Shown: positions 5,872 to 13,324, counted from the first letter of the stretch. The stretch: DNA of 14,402 nucleotides from an uncultured Pedobacter sp. (GCA_946478755.1 CAMLDJ010000127.1:1-14402), one strand, 5' to 3'. A program made the numbers and translations. Notes: generated by a model not told the origin, from the letters alone.

Positions 5872-6732
5872 CTACTGCTGGCATGCTGGCTTCCAAAGCT
5901 CGGGTAAGACCAGTATGGCTCCGTGGTGCTTTTTAATAATTGCACGGCAGTGAGAAGAATGGAAAATCTCATGAAGCAACCCATGGGTCCTGTTGACAAG
6001 GAGTAAAAGATTATCTTTCGATGGAGGAAACATCCGGTTGATTTCACTGGCGATGGCATTGGATTTTAGAAGATGAAAGGGGATATCGCTGAATTTATCT
6101 TTCTGCAAAACGCGCTGAAAAGATGTTATACGGTCCTCTTCATCAAAATCAGCAACTAGCCCGCGGCTTTCCATTACGTAACTGAGTGAAAGGCTGGCCT
6201 TGAACGCCTTGCGGATCTTCTCAATGGATTCAAGCAGAGCGATGTCCTTTTCATTGAGGTCGGAAGCGAAGTTTATCCTGCACTTATCTGGAAGGAATTC
6301 ACTGGAAGATAATATAAGCAGCGGGCAATCGCTGTTTCGCATGGCAATATGGATATGGTTTGCAAAAAGAAAATTACTTTTATGCCTTTTATGCCTGCCC
6401 ATCACCGCCAGTATTAGTTTTTCGCCCTGCTGAATGTCGTAAAGTACCTCAGATATCGGGCCTATGGTATTTATTGTGTGAATTCTGATGTACTGTTGAC
6501 GAGTTTTCATTTGTTTTAAAAGCCTTTCCTTTTCTTTTTCAAGCGAAATTTTAGCCTTCTCCTCCATTTCCTTATAGTCCATTTTTAAAGGTTCAGCGAG
6601 AATAATCTGGGGCAGGTGATAGCTGTGCAGCAGCAGGAGCTCAGCCCCGAAATGTTCAGCAATGCCTAGAGCGGTTTGAGCTGCATTTTTAGCGGCCCTG
6701 GAAAAATCGGTCATGACCAGTATTGTTTTCAT
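5872..6732 (-). CDS. Two-domain universal stress protein (UspA family), degenerate nucleotide site
   Basis: 286 residues. Domain 1 (about 1-145) opens MKTILVMTDFSRAAKNAAQ, includes a charged, probably helical segment at about 50-80 (M-E-E-K-A-K-I-S-L-E-K-E-K-E-R), and ends C-P-L-L-I-L. Domain 2 (about 150-280) starts C-R-I-N-F-A-S-D-L and ends G-A-I-L-V-L-P. The ATP loop is lost: where relatives have G-x2-G-x9-G-S/T, domain 1 reads M-G-R-H-K-R-H-K-S-N-F-L-F-A-N-H. It is therefore likely a non-ATP-binding, protein-interaction type of Usp. It is divergent from the uspA at 6907, with a CRP/FNR-like box 35 bp before its start and a TAGCTTAG -7-like element between. The kinase gene follows on the same strand after 325 bp, probably as a separate unit. 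Confidence 0.88.
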   Translation of the reverse strand: MKTILVMTDFSRAAKNAAQTALGIAEHFGAELLLLHSYHLPQIILAEPLKMDYKEMEEKAKISLEKEKERLLKQMKTRQQYIRIHTINTIGPISEVLYDIQQGEKLILAVMGRHKRHKSNFLFANHIHIAMRNSDCPLLILSSSEFLPDKCRINFASDLNEKDIALLESIEKIRKAFKASLSLSYVMESRGLVADFDEEDRITSFQRVLQKDKFSDIPFHLLKSNAIASEINRMFPPSKDNLLLLVNRTHGLLHEIFHSSHCRAIIKKHHGAILVLPELWKPACQQ

Positions 6733-6736
6733 CTTG

Positions 6737-6744
6737 CTAAGCTA
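6737..6744 (-). promoter_or_regulatory. Candidate -7 element of uspA (5872-6732)
   Basis: The minus strand reads TAGCTTAG, which matches TAnnTTTG except for one T. It lies 29.5 bp from the centre of box 6, exactly the spacing seen between box 2 and the hsp20 -7 candidate. It is very close to the start codon, so transcription would be nearly leaderless. Confidence 0.28.
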
Positions 6745-6766
6745 GGGGGCGAAATTTGATTTATTG

Positions 6767-6780
6767 ATGATAATGGTCAT
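6767..6780. promoter_or_regulatory. CRP/FNR-like box 6 (between two divergent uspA genes)
   Basis: ATGATaatgGTCAT, with outer bases also inverted. It is centred 41 bp from the start codon of the leftward uspA and 133 bp from that of the rightward one, so it most likely serves the leftward gene. Confidence 0.5.
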
Positions 6781-6827
6781 CTCCGGTAATAATCCTGTCC
6801 ATTGACTTTTGTTGATTTATTTTCAGT

Positions 6828-6845
6828 ATCATCGGTACCGCTGAT
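6828..6845. promoter_or_regulatory. Palindrome upstream of the rightward uspA
   Basis: ATCATCGGTACCGCTGAT reads the same on both strands at 16 of 18 positions, with a perfect CGGTACCG core flanked by ATCA and TGAT. It is centred about 70 bp before the ATG at 6907. The half-sites point outward compared with the CRP/FNR-like boxes, so it may be a site for a different regulator. Confidence 0.35.
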
Positions 6846-6906
6846 TTCCCTCACCTGCTTCCAGCCTTGGTTTTATCAGATTTATATCTTCAAAATAGAT
6901 CTGGTT

Positions 6907-7818
6907 ATGAGGTGTAAAATATTGATTGCGACAGATTTTTCCAGGGCAGCAGCTTCTGCTGCAGATTATGCCCTACGGATGGGCTGCTCATGCGGAATGA
7001 ACCTGGCCATAGTACACATCTACTCCGTCGCTTTACCAATGGTAGCAGACGGGACTATGATTTCGCAGGACAGCTTATATGACCTTGCCGAAAAGGATTC
7101 ATTGGGGAGATTGTCTGCACTCGCGGCAAAACTTAACCTGGAGGCAAACCAGTTGTGCGCTGATGGCTTTAAGCCGTCCATCGAGGTTTTCTCAACAATC
7201 GGTGTTCCTGCGGCCGGGATAAAATCCTTTTTCAACCAGAAGGATATGGGTATGATTGTTATGGGCATCAAGCCTGAGGAAAGATATTTGGGAACTTTGC
7301 CCGGAAGTACGATCCGTAAGCTGATCAAATGGGCCAGTGTGCCTGTGCTGCTTGTTCCCATGGACTTTCCCCCTGTACCACTCCGGCAGATTGTTTTCGC
7401 TACTGACTTTGGGGATAGTGAAATCACAGCGCTCAATTTTTTAGCTGAAATTGCATCTGCTTATCATTCAGATCTGCTTATTTTTCATAACAGGCTATCC
7501 GCTGAGAAGGGACGAAAGTTTTTGCAGAAAGAGAAAAAATTTCTGGACAAGGTAGCCCAGACAATTGATTACCCTAAGATTTTTTACAGGCACAAACAAA
7601 AGGATACCCTTGAGGAGGCGCTGGAGGTTTTGGAAAAAAACAGTGAAGCAGATATGCTGGCAATGGTACATAAAAAGCACAGTATGATAGGAGAGCTCTT
7701 CGGAGGAGATAAAACCTTGAGAATGATTTCCAGAACCAGGCTACCCCTAATGATCTTTCCCCAGGGTTTCGCTACTAGCCTCTATCCCGCAAGGTTAGAC
7801 GAAAAGTTGCATAATTAA
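6907..7818 (+). CDS. Two-domain universal stress protein (UspA family)
   Basis: 303 residues from the ATG at 6907. The frame is open back to a TTG at 6802, but those 35 residues are hydrophobic and unlike the family, whereas MRCKILIATDFSRAA is the normal first strand and T-D-F-S loop. Domain 1 (about 1-150) ends V-P-V-L-L-V-P; domain 2 restarts R-Q-I-V-F-A-T-D-F-G-D-S and ends L-P-L-M-I-F-P. The phosphate loop of domain 1 (M-G-I-K-P-E-E-R-Y-L-G-T-L-P-G-S-T-I) keeps the final G-S-T but not the first G-x2-G, so nucleotide binding is doubtful. Domain 2 has M-V-H-K-K-H-S-M-I-G-E-L-F-G, the H-K-x-H variant also seen in the uspA at 9915. The last 20 or so residues extend beyond the fold. It is divergent from the uspA at 5872-6732 and convergent with the GH130 gene. 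Confidence 0.88.
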   Translation: MRCKILIATDFSRAAASAADYALRMGCSCGMNLAIVHIYSVALPMVADGTMISQDSLYDLAEKDSLGRLSALAAKLNLEANQLCADGFKPSIEVFSTIGVPAAGIKSFFNQKDMGMIVMGIKPEERYLGTLPGSTIRKLIKWASVPVLLVPMDFPPVPLRQIVFATDFGDSEITALNFLAEIASAYHSDLLIFHNRLSAEKGRKFLQKEKKFLDKVAQTIDYPKIFYRHKQKDTLEEALEVLEKNSEADMLAMVHKKHSMIGELFGGDKTLRMISRTRLPLMIFPQGFATSLYPARLDEKLHN

Positions 7819-7913
7819 ACTTTCCGGGAATTTTAATCAATTACCGGCAAATGCTTTCTTGTCGGCTGATCAGGGATGACAGAGTTTTTTTGCAGTGATA
7901 GGTTGCGAGGTAT

Positions 7914-7953
7914 CGTCTTTGCGAGAAGGCTTTTTCAGCAGACGAAGCAATCT
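7914..7953. repeat. Degenerate CGTC-TTGCGAG...GACGAAGCAATCT repeat
   Basis: The segment starts CGTCTTTGCGAGAAGGC and ends GACGAAGCAATCT. This resembles the widespread intergenic repeat of the form CGTCATTGCGAGG...ACGAAGCAATC found in many Bacteroidota and other genomes (recalled pattern, not searched). Its place in a convergent spacer is typical. Copy number in this genome cannot be seen from the window. Confidence 0.45.
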
Positions 7954-7982
7954 TTATAGCACGATCTTTTAATAGCAGGAAA

Positions 7983-8038
7983 GATGCTGAAATAAATTTA
8001 CTGCGTAGCTTTCCGCTGCGCTACAGGTCAGCATGACG
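7983..8038. repeat. Palindromic repeat with an inserted second hairpin
   Basis: GATGCTGA at 7983-7990 pairs with TCAGCATG at 8028-8035 (seven of eight). Between the arms lies AATAAATTT and an inner imperfect palindrome, CTGCGTAGC...GCGCTACAG. The short form GATGCTGAAATAAATTCAGCATGACG is, from memory, a common dispersed palindrome in Sphingobacteriales genomes. This copy looks like one with extra sequence in its loop. Confidence 0.45.
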
Positions 8039-8126
8039 ATCGCTTTAGGAAAAGAGGTTACAAACACAAATCTATCTTAACAAAGATGTGTGTCCACACG
8101 ATAGGATTTTTATCCAGAGGCTCAAG

Positions 8127-8140
8127 ATGACAATCATCAT
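8127..8140. promoter_or_regulatory. CRP/FNR-like box 7 (convergent spacer, doubtful)
   Basis: ATGACaatcATCAT fits the motif but lies 6 bp beyond the end of the GH130 gene, with no promoter reading away from it. It may be a chance match or a relic; listed for completeness of the motif count. Confidence 0.2.
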
Positions 8141-8146
8141 ACTCCT

Positions 8147-9178
8147 TTATAGATCACGGAAACGCCTGAGCTCCACGCAAAGACCTTTGAGGTCAATCGA
8201 GGCACAGGCGATGCAGGAGTCTGCAGCCCCGTAATAAATGTAGAGTCTTCCCGAAAATACCGCTGCGCCTGAAGGGAAACAGACATCGTTGACCTCGCCA
8301 TCACGTTCCCAGTTCTTTTCAGGATAAAACAGCGGATAGGGCAGACGGGAGATTTCCCGCTCGGGGTTGTCAAGCTCGAGCAGTGCAGCGCAGGCGCTAT
8401 ATCGATAGCCATCGGGCGTATCACATACCCCATGATAGATCACCAGCCAGCCCCATTCGGTCTCGATCGGTGGGCATCCGCCACCAATATAACTTACCTC
8501 GTGAGCGAACTTCGGACGCAGCAGGATATGCGTTTGAAAGTGTTTCAGGTTATCTTCCCAAAAAGGCTTATCAAAATCCGACAGATTATCCCCACTGGCC
8601 AGCTGTATATCCGGTTTTATCCGATGCATGAGATATAGTTTGCCATTTATCCTTCTTGGAAAGAAAACCAGGTCTTTATCCCAGACCAGAAGAGGCTTGT
8701 TGTCCTTGGCAAGGGTCTTGTCATGAGCATACCTGGCATATTTTGGATTCAATACCCCTGATTGTTCCGCAAGCATTCTGAACGCTGGAAAAACAATTTT
8801 GGGGACAATAACGCCATAACGCTCAAAAGTCTCCAGGTCTGAAGATACCGCAACTGCACCAAGTGCATTCATTCCGTCAAAAGCGGTATAACTTAAAAGA
8901 TATGTGCCATCAATTTTTACCAGCCTGGGATCCTCTATTCCCGCACTTTCTTCTTCGCCTAAAGGAATTAGAAGTGGTGTTTTATCTCTTTGGATGATTT
9001 CAAGCGGGCCTTTAAATATACATTTGCCAATCGTTGAGATGCCGGATGCATTAACGGCCCGGTACAGCATCACGATGTTTTCTCCTTCCTGAAGAACTGC
9101 AGGGTTAAGTACCGCCCTGGATTCAAAGGGCTTATCTGTAGGGTAGAGCAGAACCCCTTCCTTTTGGATTTCGATCAT
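8147..9178 (-). CDS. GH130-family glycoside phosphorylase (beta-mannoside type)
   Basis: 343 residues, a five-bladed beta-propeller family without signal peptide. Recognised by the N-terminal strand set R-A-V-L-N-P-A-V (21-28), M-L-Y-R-A-V (37-42), the catalytic-loop signature G-I-E-D-P-R-L-V (80-87, D83 the presumed general acid), L-S-Y-T-A-F-D-G, H-R-I-K-P-D-I-Q, G-G-G-C-P-P-I-E-T and I-Y-Y-G-A-A-D. GH130 enzymes cleave beta-mannosidic bonds with phosphate, giving mannose-1-phosphate and saving ATP; several act on beta-1,2-mannobiose. The exact substrate and whether it phosphorolyses or hydrolyses cannot be told here. The start codon overlaps the stop of a truncated uspA (ATGA), so translation is probably coupled. 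No transporter or polysaccharide-degradation genes are nearby, which points to turnover of an internal or stress-related mannoside rather than feeding. Confidence 0.9.
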   Translation of the reverse strand: MIEIQKEGVLLYPTDKPFESRAVLNPAVLQEGENIVMLYRAVNASGISTIGKCIFKGPLEIIQRDKTPLLIPLGEEESAGIEDPRLVKIDGTYLLSYTAFDGMNALGAVAVSSDLETFERYGVIVPKIVFPAFRMLAEQSGVLNPKYARYAHDKTLAKDNKPLLVWDKDLVFFPRRINGKLYLMHRIKPDIQLASGDNLSDFDKPFWEDNLKHFQTHILLRPKFAHEVSYIGGGCPPIETEWGWLVIYHGVCDTPDGYRYSACAALLELDNPEREISRLPYPLFYPEKNWERDGEVNDVCFPSGAAVFSGRLYIYYGAADSCIACASIDLKGLCVELRRFRDL

Positions 9179-9621
9179 CGTTTTTCAGATATGGGAATGA
9201 TGACGAGTGGTTTGTTCGAATTCCGCGTCACCTCTTCTGCTACGCTTCCCATCAAAAGATGAGAAAGCCCTTTTCTGCCGTGGGTACCCAAAACAATCAT
9301 GTCTGCATTCCAGGAGCGGGAAAGCTCGATAATGACCGATGCCGGCCTTCCCCGCTCGATAAAAGTACTCACCGGAATGTTGTAGCCAATGAGATAACAC
9401 TGGTTGAGCAGCTCCTTATGCTCATAACGCGGACGGAAGCCTACGCGGAAGAACTTGCCGATAAAAGCAGAGAGCTGGCCGGTAGCCTCAAAAAAGTCCG
9501 CAATCGAATGCTTAAAAGAAGTTATCAGGTTTTTACTCTTTTTTGGTTTATTCATCTCTCTATACAGGCTATAACCATATTCATAAAGATATCCTGGCGG
9601 GGATGCCCGCCCAATGAGCAC
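9175..9621 (-). CDS. Single-domain UspA, N-terminally truncated
   Basis: The longest frame gives 148 residues from a GTG at 9621, with an ATG at 9555 as the alternative. The C-terminal half is a normal Usp: G-R-P-A-S-V-I-I-E-L, A-D-M-I-V-L and an intact nucleotide loop G-T-H-G-R-K-G-L-S-H-L-L-M-G-S-V (G-x2-G-x9-G-S), ending K-P-L-V-I-I-P. The N-terminus is not: the first strand, the T-D-x-S/D-x-S loop and helix 1 (about 35 residues) are absent, and the frame opens inside what looks like strand 2 (L-P-L-I-V-L-I then S-P-P-G-Y-L-Y-E-Y-G-Y). The upstream frame stops at 9638. Either the start was lost by a deletion, or this is a remnant kept because the overlapping GH130 gene depends on its translation. 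The middle stretch (F-I-G-K-F-F-R-V-G-F-R-P-R-Y-E-H) is also unlike the family. Confidence 0.65.
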   Translation of the reverse strand: MLIGRASPPGYLYEYGYSLYREMNKPKKSKNLITSFKHSIADFFEATGQLSAFIGKFFRVGFRPRYEHKELLNQCYLIGYNIPVSTFIERGRPASVIIELSRSWNADMIVLGTHGRKGLSHLLMGSVAEEVTRNSNKPLVIIPISEKR

Positions 9622-9914
9622 AATCAGGGGGAGTACTGATCAAAATCACCTCTAATGGCTCTGGCAACAATATTTTTAATTTTCTCGTCTTCCTAAAAAA
9701 GTAATCTGTGTGATAAAGGGATCAGCGCTTATTTTTTCTTTCCTGGATGTCTTAAATCATTGTTTTGACCAATCCGGATCATCTTCCTGCATGCTCTTCA
9801 GGTATTAACTTTGGAAAAGCCCTGCAAGATAGTCAATCAAGCAATGGAAAATAACTTAACCATCGCAGCTGAACTTAAATGCGGTTTTCACCGAAGCTAA
9901 AACAATAAGAAAAA
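9622..9914. other. Divergent region between truncated uspA and the uspA at 9915
   Basis: No gene is supported in these 293 bases. Box 8 lies at the left edge. Near 9747-9760 there is ATGTCttaaATCAT, one mismatch from the box motif, about 160 bp before the rightward gene. The leader of the rightward gene is A-rich (AACAATAAGAAAAA before the ATG), the usual Bacteroidota start context. No convincing TAnnTTTG pair was found. Confidence 0.45.
9636..9649. promoter_or_regulatory. CRP/FNR-like box 8 (abutting the truncated uspA)
   Basis: CTGATcaaaATCAC, inverted TGAT half-sites with four-base spacing. It is only 14 bp before the GTG at 9621, far closer than box 1 is to its intact uspA, which fits loss of the promoter and gene start by deletion. 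Like box 1 it is followed by CTCT and GGCAA. Confidence 0.45.
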
Positions 9915-10787
9915 ATGAAAAAAATCCTTGTTCCGACCGATTTTTCGGCTCCCGCTGAAAATGCGGCAAAATATGCCATTTCCATGGCGAAGGTGTTAGA
10001 TGCACGGGTAACTATCGTCAATGCTTTTGTCCTTCCCGTACCTGTTTCTGAAAACGGTTTATGGCCGGTTATAGATACTGCTGATCTTGAAGGGAATATC
10101 GGAGGTGAACTCGACCTCATGGTCAAAAAACTACTCGATGACTCCTGCTCAGATGACCCGGGCAGCTGTCCTACGATAGATTACCGTTGCGCTGAAGGCC
10201 CGGTAATTTCTGTCATAAAGCAGATTTCCGGACAGATTGATACTGACCTTATCTTAATGGGGCTGTCTGGAGCGGGCGGACTTGTGAACTTCATCTTGGG
10301 CAGTAACAGTATGGCCATCATAGAAAAAGGTGATCGCCCCGTGCTTCTTATTCCTTTCGGTGCCCGATACCACGGGATAAAGAAAATAGTCTATGCCGGC
10401 TCACTCACGCCGCAAGATATAAAGCCATTGGAATACCTCTGTAAGCTTGCATTATGGTTTAAAGCTGAAGTCTGCGTGCTGCATATCATTGAAATGAGAA
10501 AGGACCTCAACACTGGTATACAATCTATCGGTGAGGATTTTATCGACCAGATAAGAATACTTACAGGTTACAATAAAATCTGCTATGAACCGGTCTGGAA
10601 CAGCAATATCGATCAGGGGCTCGAATGGATAGCCGAACAGGAAGATATTGACATTGTCTCGATGTTTCATAGGAAGCATAATCTACTCGATAAAATATTC
10701 AGCGGAAGCAGAACCAAACGTTTTGCCAGATATACCACCACACCCTTATTGGTATTTCCTCCGGGTTATATTGAAAAAGAAGCGTGA
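9915..10787 (+). CDS. Two-domain universal stress protein (UspA family) with intact ATP loop
   Basis: 290 residues. Domain 1 (about 1-148) opens MKKILVPTDFSAPAENAAKYA and carries a full nucleotide-binding loop: G116, G119 and G129-S130, spaced G-x2-G-x9-G-S (G-L-S-G-A-G-G-L-V-N-F-I-L-G-S). It ends R-P-V-L-L-I-P. Domain 2 (about 153-290) begins I-K-K-I-V-Y-A-G-S and ends T-P-L-L-V-F-P; it lacks the loop and has the F-H-R-K-H-N-L-L-D-K-I-F variant. Domain 1 is therefore the likely ATP-binding, signalling half, and this is the only intact two-domain Usp here with a perfect loop. The ATG follows an A-rich leader. A strong terminator ends the unit 79 bp after the stop, so the gene is probably monocistronic. 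Confidence 0.92.
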   Translation: MKKILVPTDFSAPAENAAKYAISMAKVLDARVTIVNAFVLPVPVSENGLWPVIDTADLEGNIGGELDLMVKKLLDDSCSDDPGSCPTIDYRCAEGPVISVIKQISGQIDTDLILMGLSGAGGLVNFILGSNSMAIIEKGDRPVLLIPFGARYHGIKKIVYAGSLTPQDIKPLEYLCKLALWFKAEVCVLHIIEMRKDLNTGIQSIGEDFIDQIRILTGYNKICYEPVWNSNIDQGLEWIAEQEDIDIVSMFHRKHNLLDKIFSGSRTKRFARYTTTPLLVFPPGYIEKEA

Positions 10788-10865
10788 TAAAATTAAAATC
10801 AACCTTTTCTTTCTGCAGCTTAAAATATTCTTTGAAAACCTGATAGGGATTATTCATAATAACAA

Positions 10866-10908
10866 CGGCAGACAGTTGATGATTTCTACAACTGCCTGCC
10901 GCTTTTTT
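10866..10908 (+). terminator. Rho-independent terminator of uspA (9915-10787)
   Basis: CGGCAGACAGTTG at 10866-10878 pairs with CAACTGCCTGCCG at 10889-10901, thirteen positions with a single mismatch, around a ten-base loop. A run of six T follows at 10903-10908. It lies between the converging uspA and phosphoketolase genes; the T-run favours the plus strand, while the minus-strand side lacks one. Confidence 0.88.
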
Positions 10909-10915
10909 ATAAGTG

Positions 10916-13324
10916 CTATTCACCCCAAAGCCAACCAGCGATTTCGGGCATATCTTTTCCGTATCTTTGGACGTAATGCTTATGCTCAAGGAGTTTATCC
11001 TGAAGCTGTTGCTTGAGGTAATCGCCTTTGCTTCCGAGATTTTCCAACCTGTCAATTACCTCGATGACCAGATGGAAGCGGTCAATCTTGTTCTGTACCC
11101 TGAGATCAAAGGGGGTTGTTATGGTACCCTCTTCAATGTAGCCCCTAACGTGTAGGTTCCTGTTTGCCCTTTTGTAACTCAGGCGGTGTACCAGCCATGG
11201 ATAACCGTGAAAGTTGAATATAATGTGTTTATCTAAGGTAAATATGGAATCATAGTCAGCATCGCTAAGTCCGTGCGGATGCTCAAGCTCAGACTGCATT
11301 TTCATCAAATCTACTACATTTACCACTCGGACCTTCAATTCCGGAAAGTGTTTTCTAAGAATGGATACTGCTGCAAGCAGCTCCAGTGTTACCGTATCCC
11401 CGCAACTCGCCATTACAATATCGGGGCCTGATTGCTGATCATTGCTGGCCCACTGCCATATACCAATGCCTTGTGCACAATGTATTTCTGCCTCCTTTAT
11501 TCCCAGCCACTGGGGCAGGGGATGCTTGCCCGCAACAACGACATTTACGTAGTTTTTGCTGCCAAGGCAATGGTGCATTACACTCAGCAGGCAGTTTGCA
11601 TCAGGTGGAAGATAAAGTCTGACTACGTCTGCTTTCTTACTGGCCACATGGTCCAAAAATCCGGGGTCCTGGTGGGTAAAGCCGTTGTGGTCCTGCTGCC
11701 ATACATGCGAGGCCAGAAGGTAATTTAGTGAGGCGATATCTCTTCGCCACGGAAGTTCCCGGGTTACCTTCAGCCATTTGGCGTGCTGGCTGAACATCGA
11801 ATCCACAATCCTGATAAAGGCTTCATAACTGTTGAACATGCCATGCCTGCCCGTGAGCAAATATCCTTCAAGCCAGCCCTGGCACTGGTGCTCACTGAGT
11901 TGGGCATCCAGAATGCGCCCGGAAGGGGAAAGAAATTCATCCTCCTCCATAACCTGTGCATCCCACTGGCGGTCGCTAACCTCGAAGACCGCCCCCAATA
12001 GATTTGATAAGGTCTCATCAGGGCCGAATATCCTGAAATTCTTTTCATTAAGTTTGATGACGCCTGATAAATAATTGCCCAATGTTACAGTACCCTGTCC
12101 CTGAACGCTGCCCGGGGAAGAGATTTGCAATGCAAAATTCCTAAAATCCGGTAACCTGATTTCTCTGAGCAGCAGCCCTCCGTTGGCATGGGGATTGGCA
12201 CCCATGCGTTTATCGCCTGTTGGACAGAGTTCTGCCAGTTCAGAAATAAGCCTTCCGTTTTGATCAAAAAGTTCTTCCGCACGGTAGCTTTTCATCCACT
12301 GTTCTAAAAGTTCTACATTGCTGGCGTGTGCCTGGTCAACGGGTATGGGAACCTGATGGGAGCGGAAAGTCCCCTCGTTTTTTAATCCCCCTACTGATTT
12401 TGGTCCCGTCCATCCCTTTGGCGAGCGAAGGATGATCATTGGCCACAAAGGCCTTTTATCATCTCCTTTTTCTCTGGCATTTTTCTGAAATGTCCTGATC
12501 TCGTTGATGGCCTGTTCCATAGCCAATGCCATTTTGCGGTGCATATCCCCAGCTTCAAATCCTTCAACAAAATAGGGTTTCCATCCACAACCGCGGAAGA
12601 ACTGTTCGAGCTCTTCATGCGGAATGCGTGCAAGTAGGGTTGGATTGCTGATCTTATAACCGTTTAAATGCAGGATGGGCAATACCGCCCCGTCACTTTT
12701 CGCATTAAGAAACTTATTGGAATGCCAGGCTGTTGCCAGCGGCCCGGTCTCCGCTTCTCCATCCCCGACAACACATGCGGCGATTAGGTCCGGATTATCG
12801 AAAACTGCTCCGAAGGCATGGCTCAGCGAATAGCCAAGCTCTCCGCCCTCGTGTATTGATCCGGGCGTACTTGGCGCAACATGGCTGGAGATGCCTCCGG
12901 GAAAGGAGAATTGGGTAAAAAGCTTTTTCATTCCCTGTTCATCCTCACTGATGTCCGGATAAACTTCACTATAACTTCCCTCCAGATAGGTGTTGGCAAC
13001 AAGTGCAGGTCCGCCATGTCCGGGACCAGATATGTAGATCATGTTTAAATGATGTTTCTTGATCACCCTATTTAGGTGCACGTAGATAAAGTTCTGCCCG
13101 GGGGAGGTTCCCCAGTGTCCCACCACCATCGGTTTTACGTGAGACAACTGCAAAGGTGCTTTGAGTAGCGGATTATCATAAAGATAGATTTGTCCGACAG
13201 AGAGGTAATTCGCTGCGCGCCAGTACGCATCCATTTTCTCTAAGAGTTCATCACTGAGCACAAAAGTGCTTTGGCTGGTCAGTATTTCCATTTTGTTTTT
13301 CTTATTAGTGTACTGTTTTTCCAT
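10916..13324 (-). CDS. xfp: Phosphoketolase (xylulose-5-phosphate/fructose-6-phosphate)
   Basis: 802 residues, full length for the family (about 790-820). The thiamine-diphosphate enzyme motifs are present: G-H-W-G-T (69-73), G-P-G-H-G-G-P-A (100-107), the phosphoketolase signature [14 protein letters not shown] (159-172), and [11 protein letters not shown] (185-195), which binds Mg-ThDP. It splits xylulose-5-phosphate (and often fructose-6-phosphate) with phosphate into acetyl phosphate plus glyceraldehyde-3-phosphate (or erythrose-4-phosphate), a route that yields acetyl phosphate without carbon loss. A second ATG twelve codons in (13291, M-E-I-L-T-S-Q) would give 791 residues and is equally plausible; the first eleven residues are lysine-rich and unlike the family core. 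It lies 66 bp behind the beta-CASP gene and is probably co-transcribed. No acetate kinase gene is in view. Whether it prefers X5P or F6P cannot be told. Confidence 0.96.
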   Translation of the reverse strand: MEKQYTNKKNKMEILTSQSTFVLSDELLEKMDAYWRAANYLSVGQIYLYDNPLLKAPLQLSHVKPMVVGHWGTSPGQNFIYVHLNRVIKKHHLNMIYISGPGHGGPALVANTYLEGSYSEVYPDISEDEQGMKKLFTQFSFPGGISSHVAPSTPGSIHEGGELGYSLSHAFGAVFDNPDLIAACVVGDGEAETGPLATAWHSNKFLNAKSDGAVLPILHLNGYKISNPTLLARIPHEELEQFFRGCGWKPYFVEGFEAGDMHRKMALAMEQAINEIRTFQKNAREKGDDKRPLWPMIILRSPKGWTGPKSVGGLKNEGTFRSHQVPIPVDQAHASNVELLEQWMKSYRAEELFDQNGRLISELAELCPTGDKRMGANPHANGGLLLREIRLPDFRNFALQISSPGSVQGQGTVTLGNYLSGVIKLNEKNFRIFGPDETLSNLLGAVFEVSDRQWDAQVMEEDEFLSPSGRILDAQLSEHQCQGWLEGYLLTGRHGMFNSYEAFIRIVDSMFSQHAKWLKVTRELPWRRDIASLNYLLASHVWQQDHNGFTHQDPGFLDHVASKKADVVRLYLPPDANCLLSVMHHCLGSKNYVNVVVAGKHPLPQWLGIKEAEIHCAQGIGIWQWASNDQQSGPDIVMASCGDTVTLELLAAVSILRKHFPELKVRVVNVVDLMKMQSELEHPHGLSDADYDSIFTLDKHIIFNFHGYPWLVHRLSYKRANRNLHVRGYIEEGTITTPFDLRVQNKIDRFHLVIEVIDRLENLGSKGDYLKQQLQDKLLEHKHYVQRYGKDMPEIAGWLWGE

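Larger units (their letters stand above)
7819..8146. other. Convergent spacer with interspersed-repeat debris
   Basis: No gene is supported. The spacer holds two short repeat-like units (7914-7953 and 7983-8038, entered separately), an inverted GTGTG-TC-CACAC at 8088-8099, and a TGAY-N4-RTCA match at 8127-8140. No terminator with a clear T-run is visible for either converging gene. Confidence 0.5.

Noticed and set aside
5792..5940. Short plus-strand frame of about 42 codons before and into the uspA 3' end
   Set aside because: No family resemblance, overlaps a solid gene on the other strand and lacks a start context.
6802..6906. Extended 35-residue N-terminus of the rightward uspA from a TTG codon
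   Set aside because: The added residues are hydrophobic and unlike the family, while the ATG at 6907 begins the standard first strand and T-D-F-S loop.
7020..7436. 138-codon minus-strand frame
   Set aside because: It is antisense to the well-supported uspA at 6907-7818 and resembles no family.
8072..8104. CTATC...GATAG with inner GTGTG-TC-CACAC as a terminator
   Set aside because: The stem is interrupted on one side and no T-run is directly attached, so function cannot be supported.
9259..9639. 126-codon plus-strand frame with a helix-like E-E-L-A-D-K-S-R-E-L-A segment
   Set aside because: It lies wholly antisense to the truncated uspA, has no recognisable domain and no start context; it is a shadow of the real frame.
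9704..9780. Wider-spaced inverted pairs such as TGAT-N6-ATCA and TGAC-N8-ATCA before the uspA at 9915
   Set aside because: The spacing differs from the four-base gap shared by the eight boxes, and such loose pairs are expected by chance.
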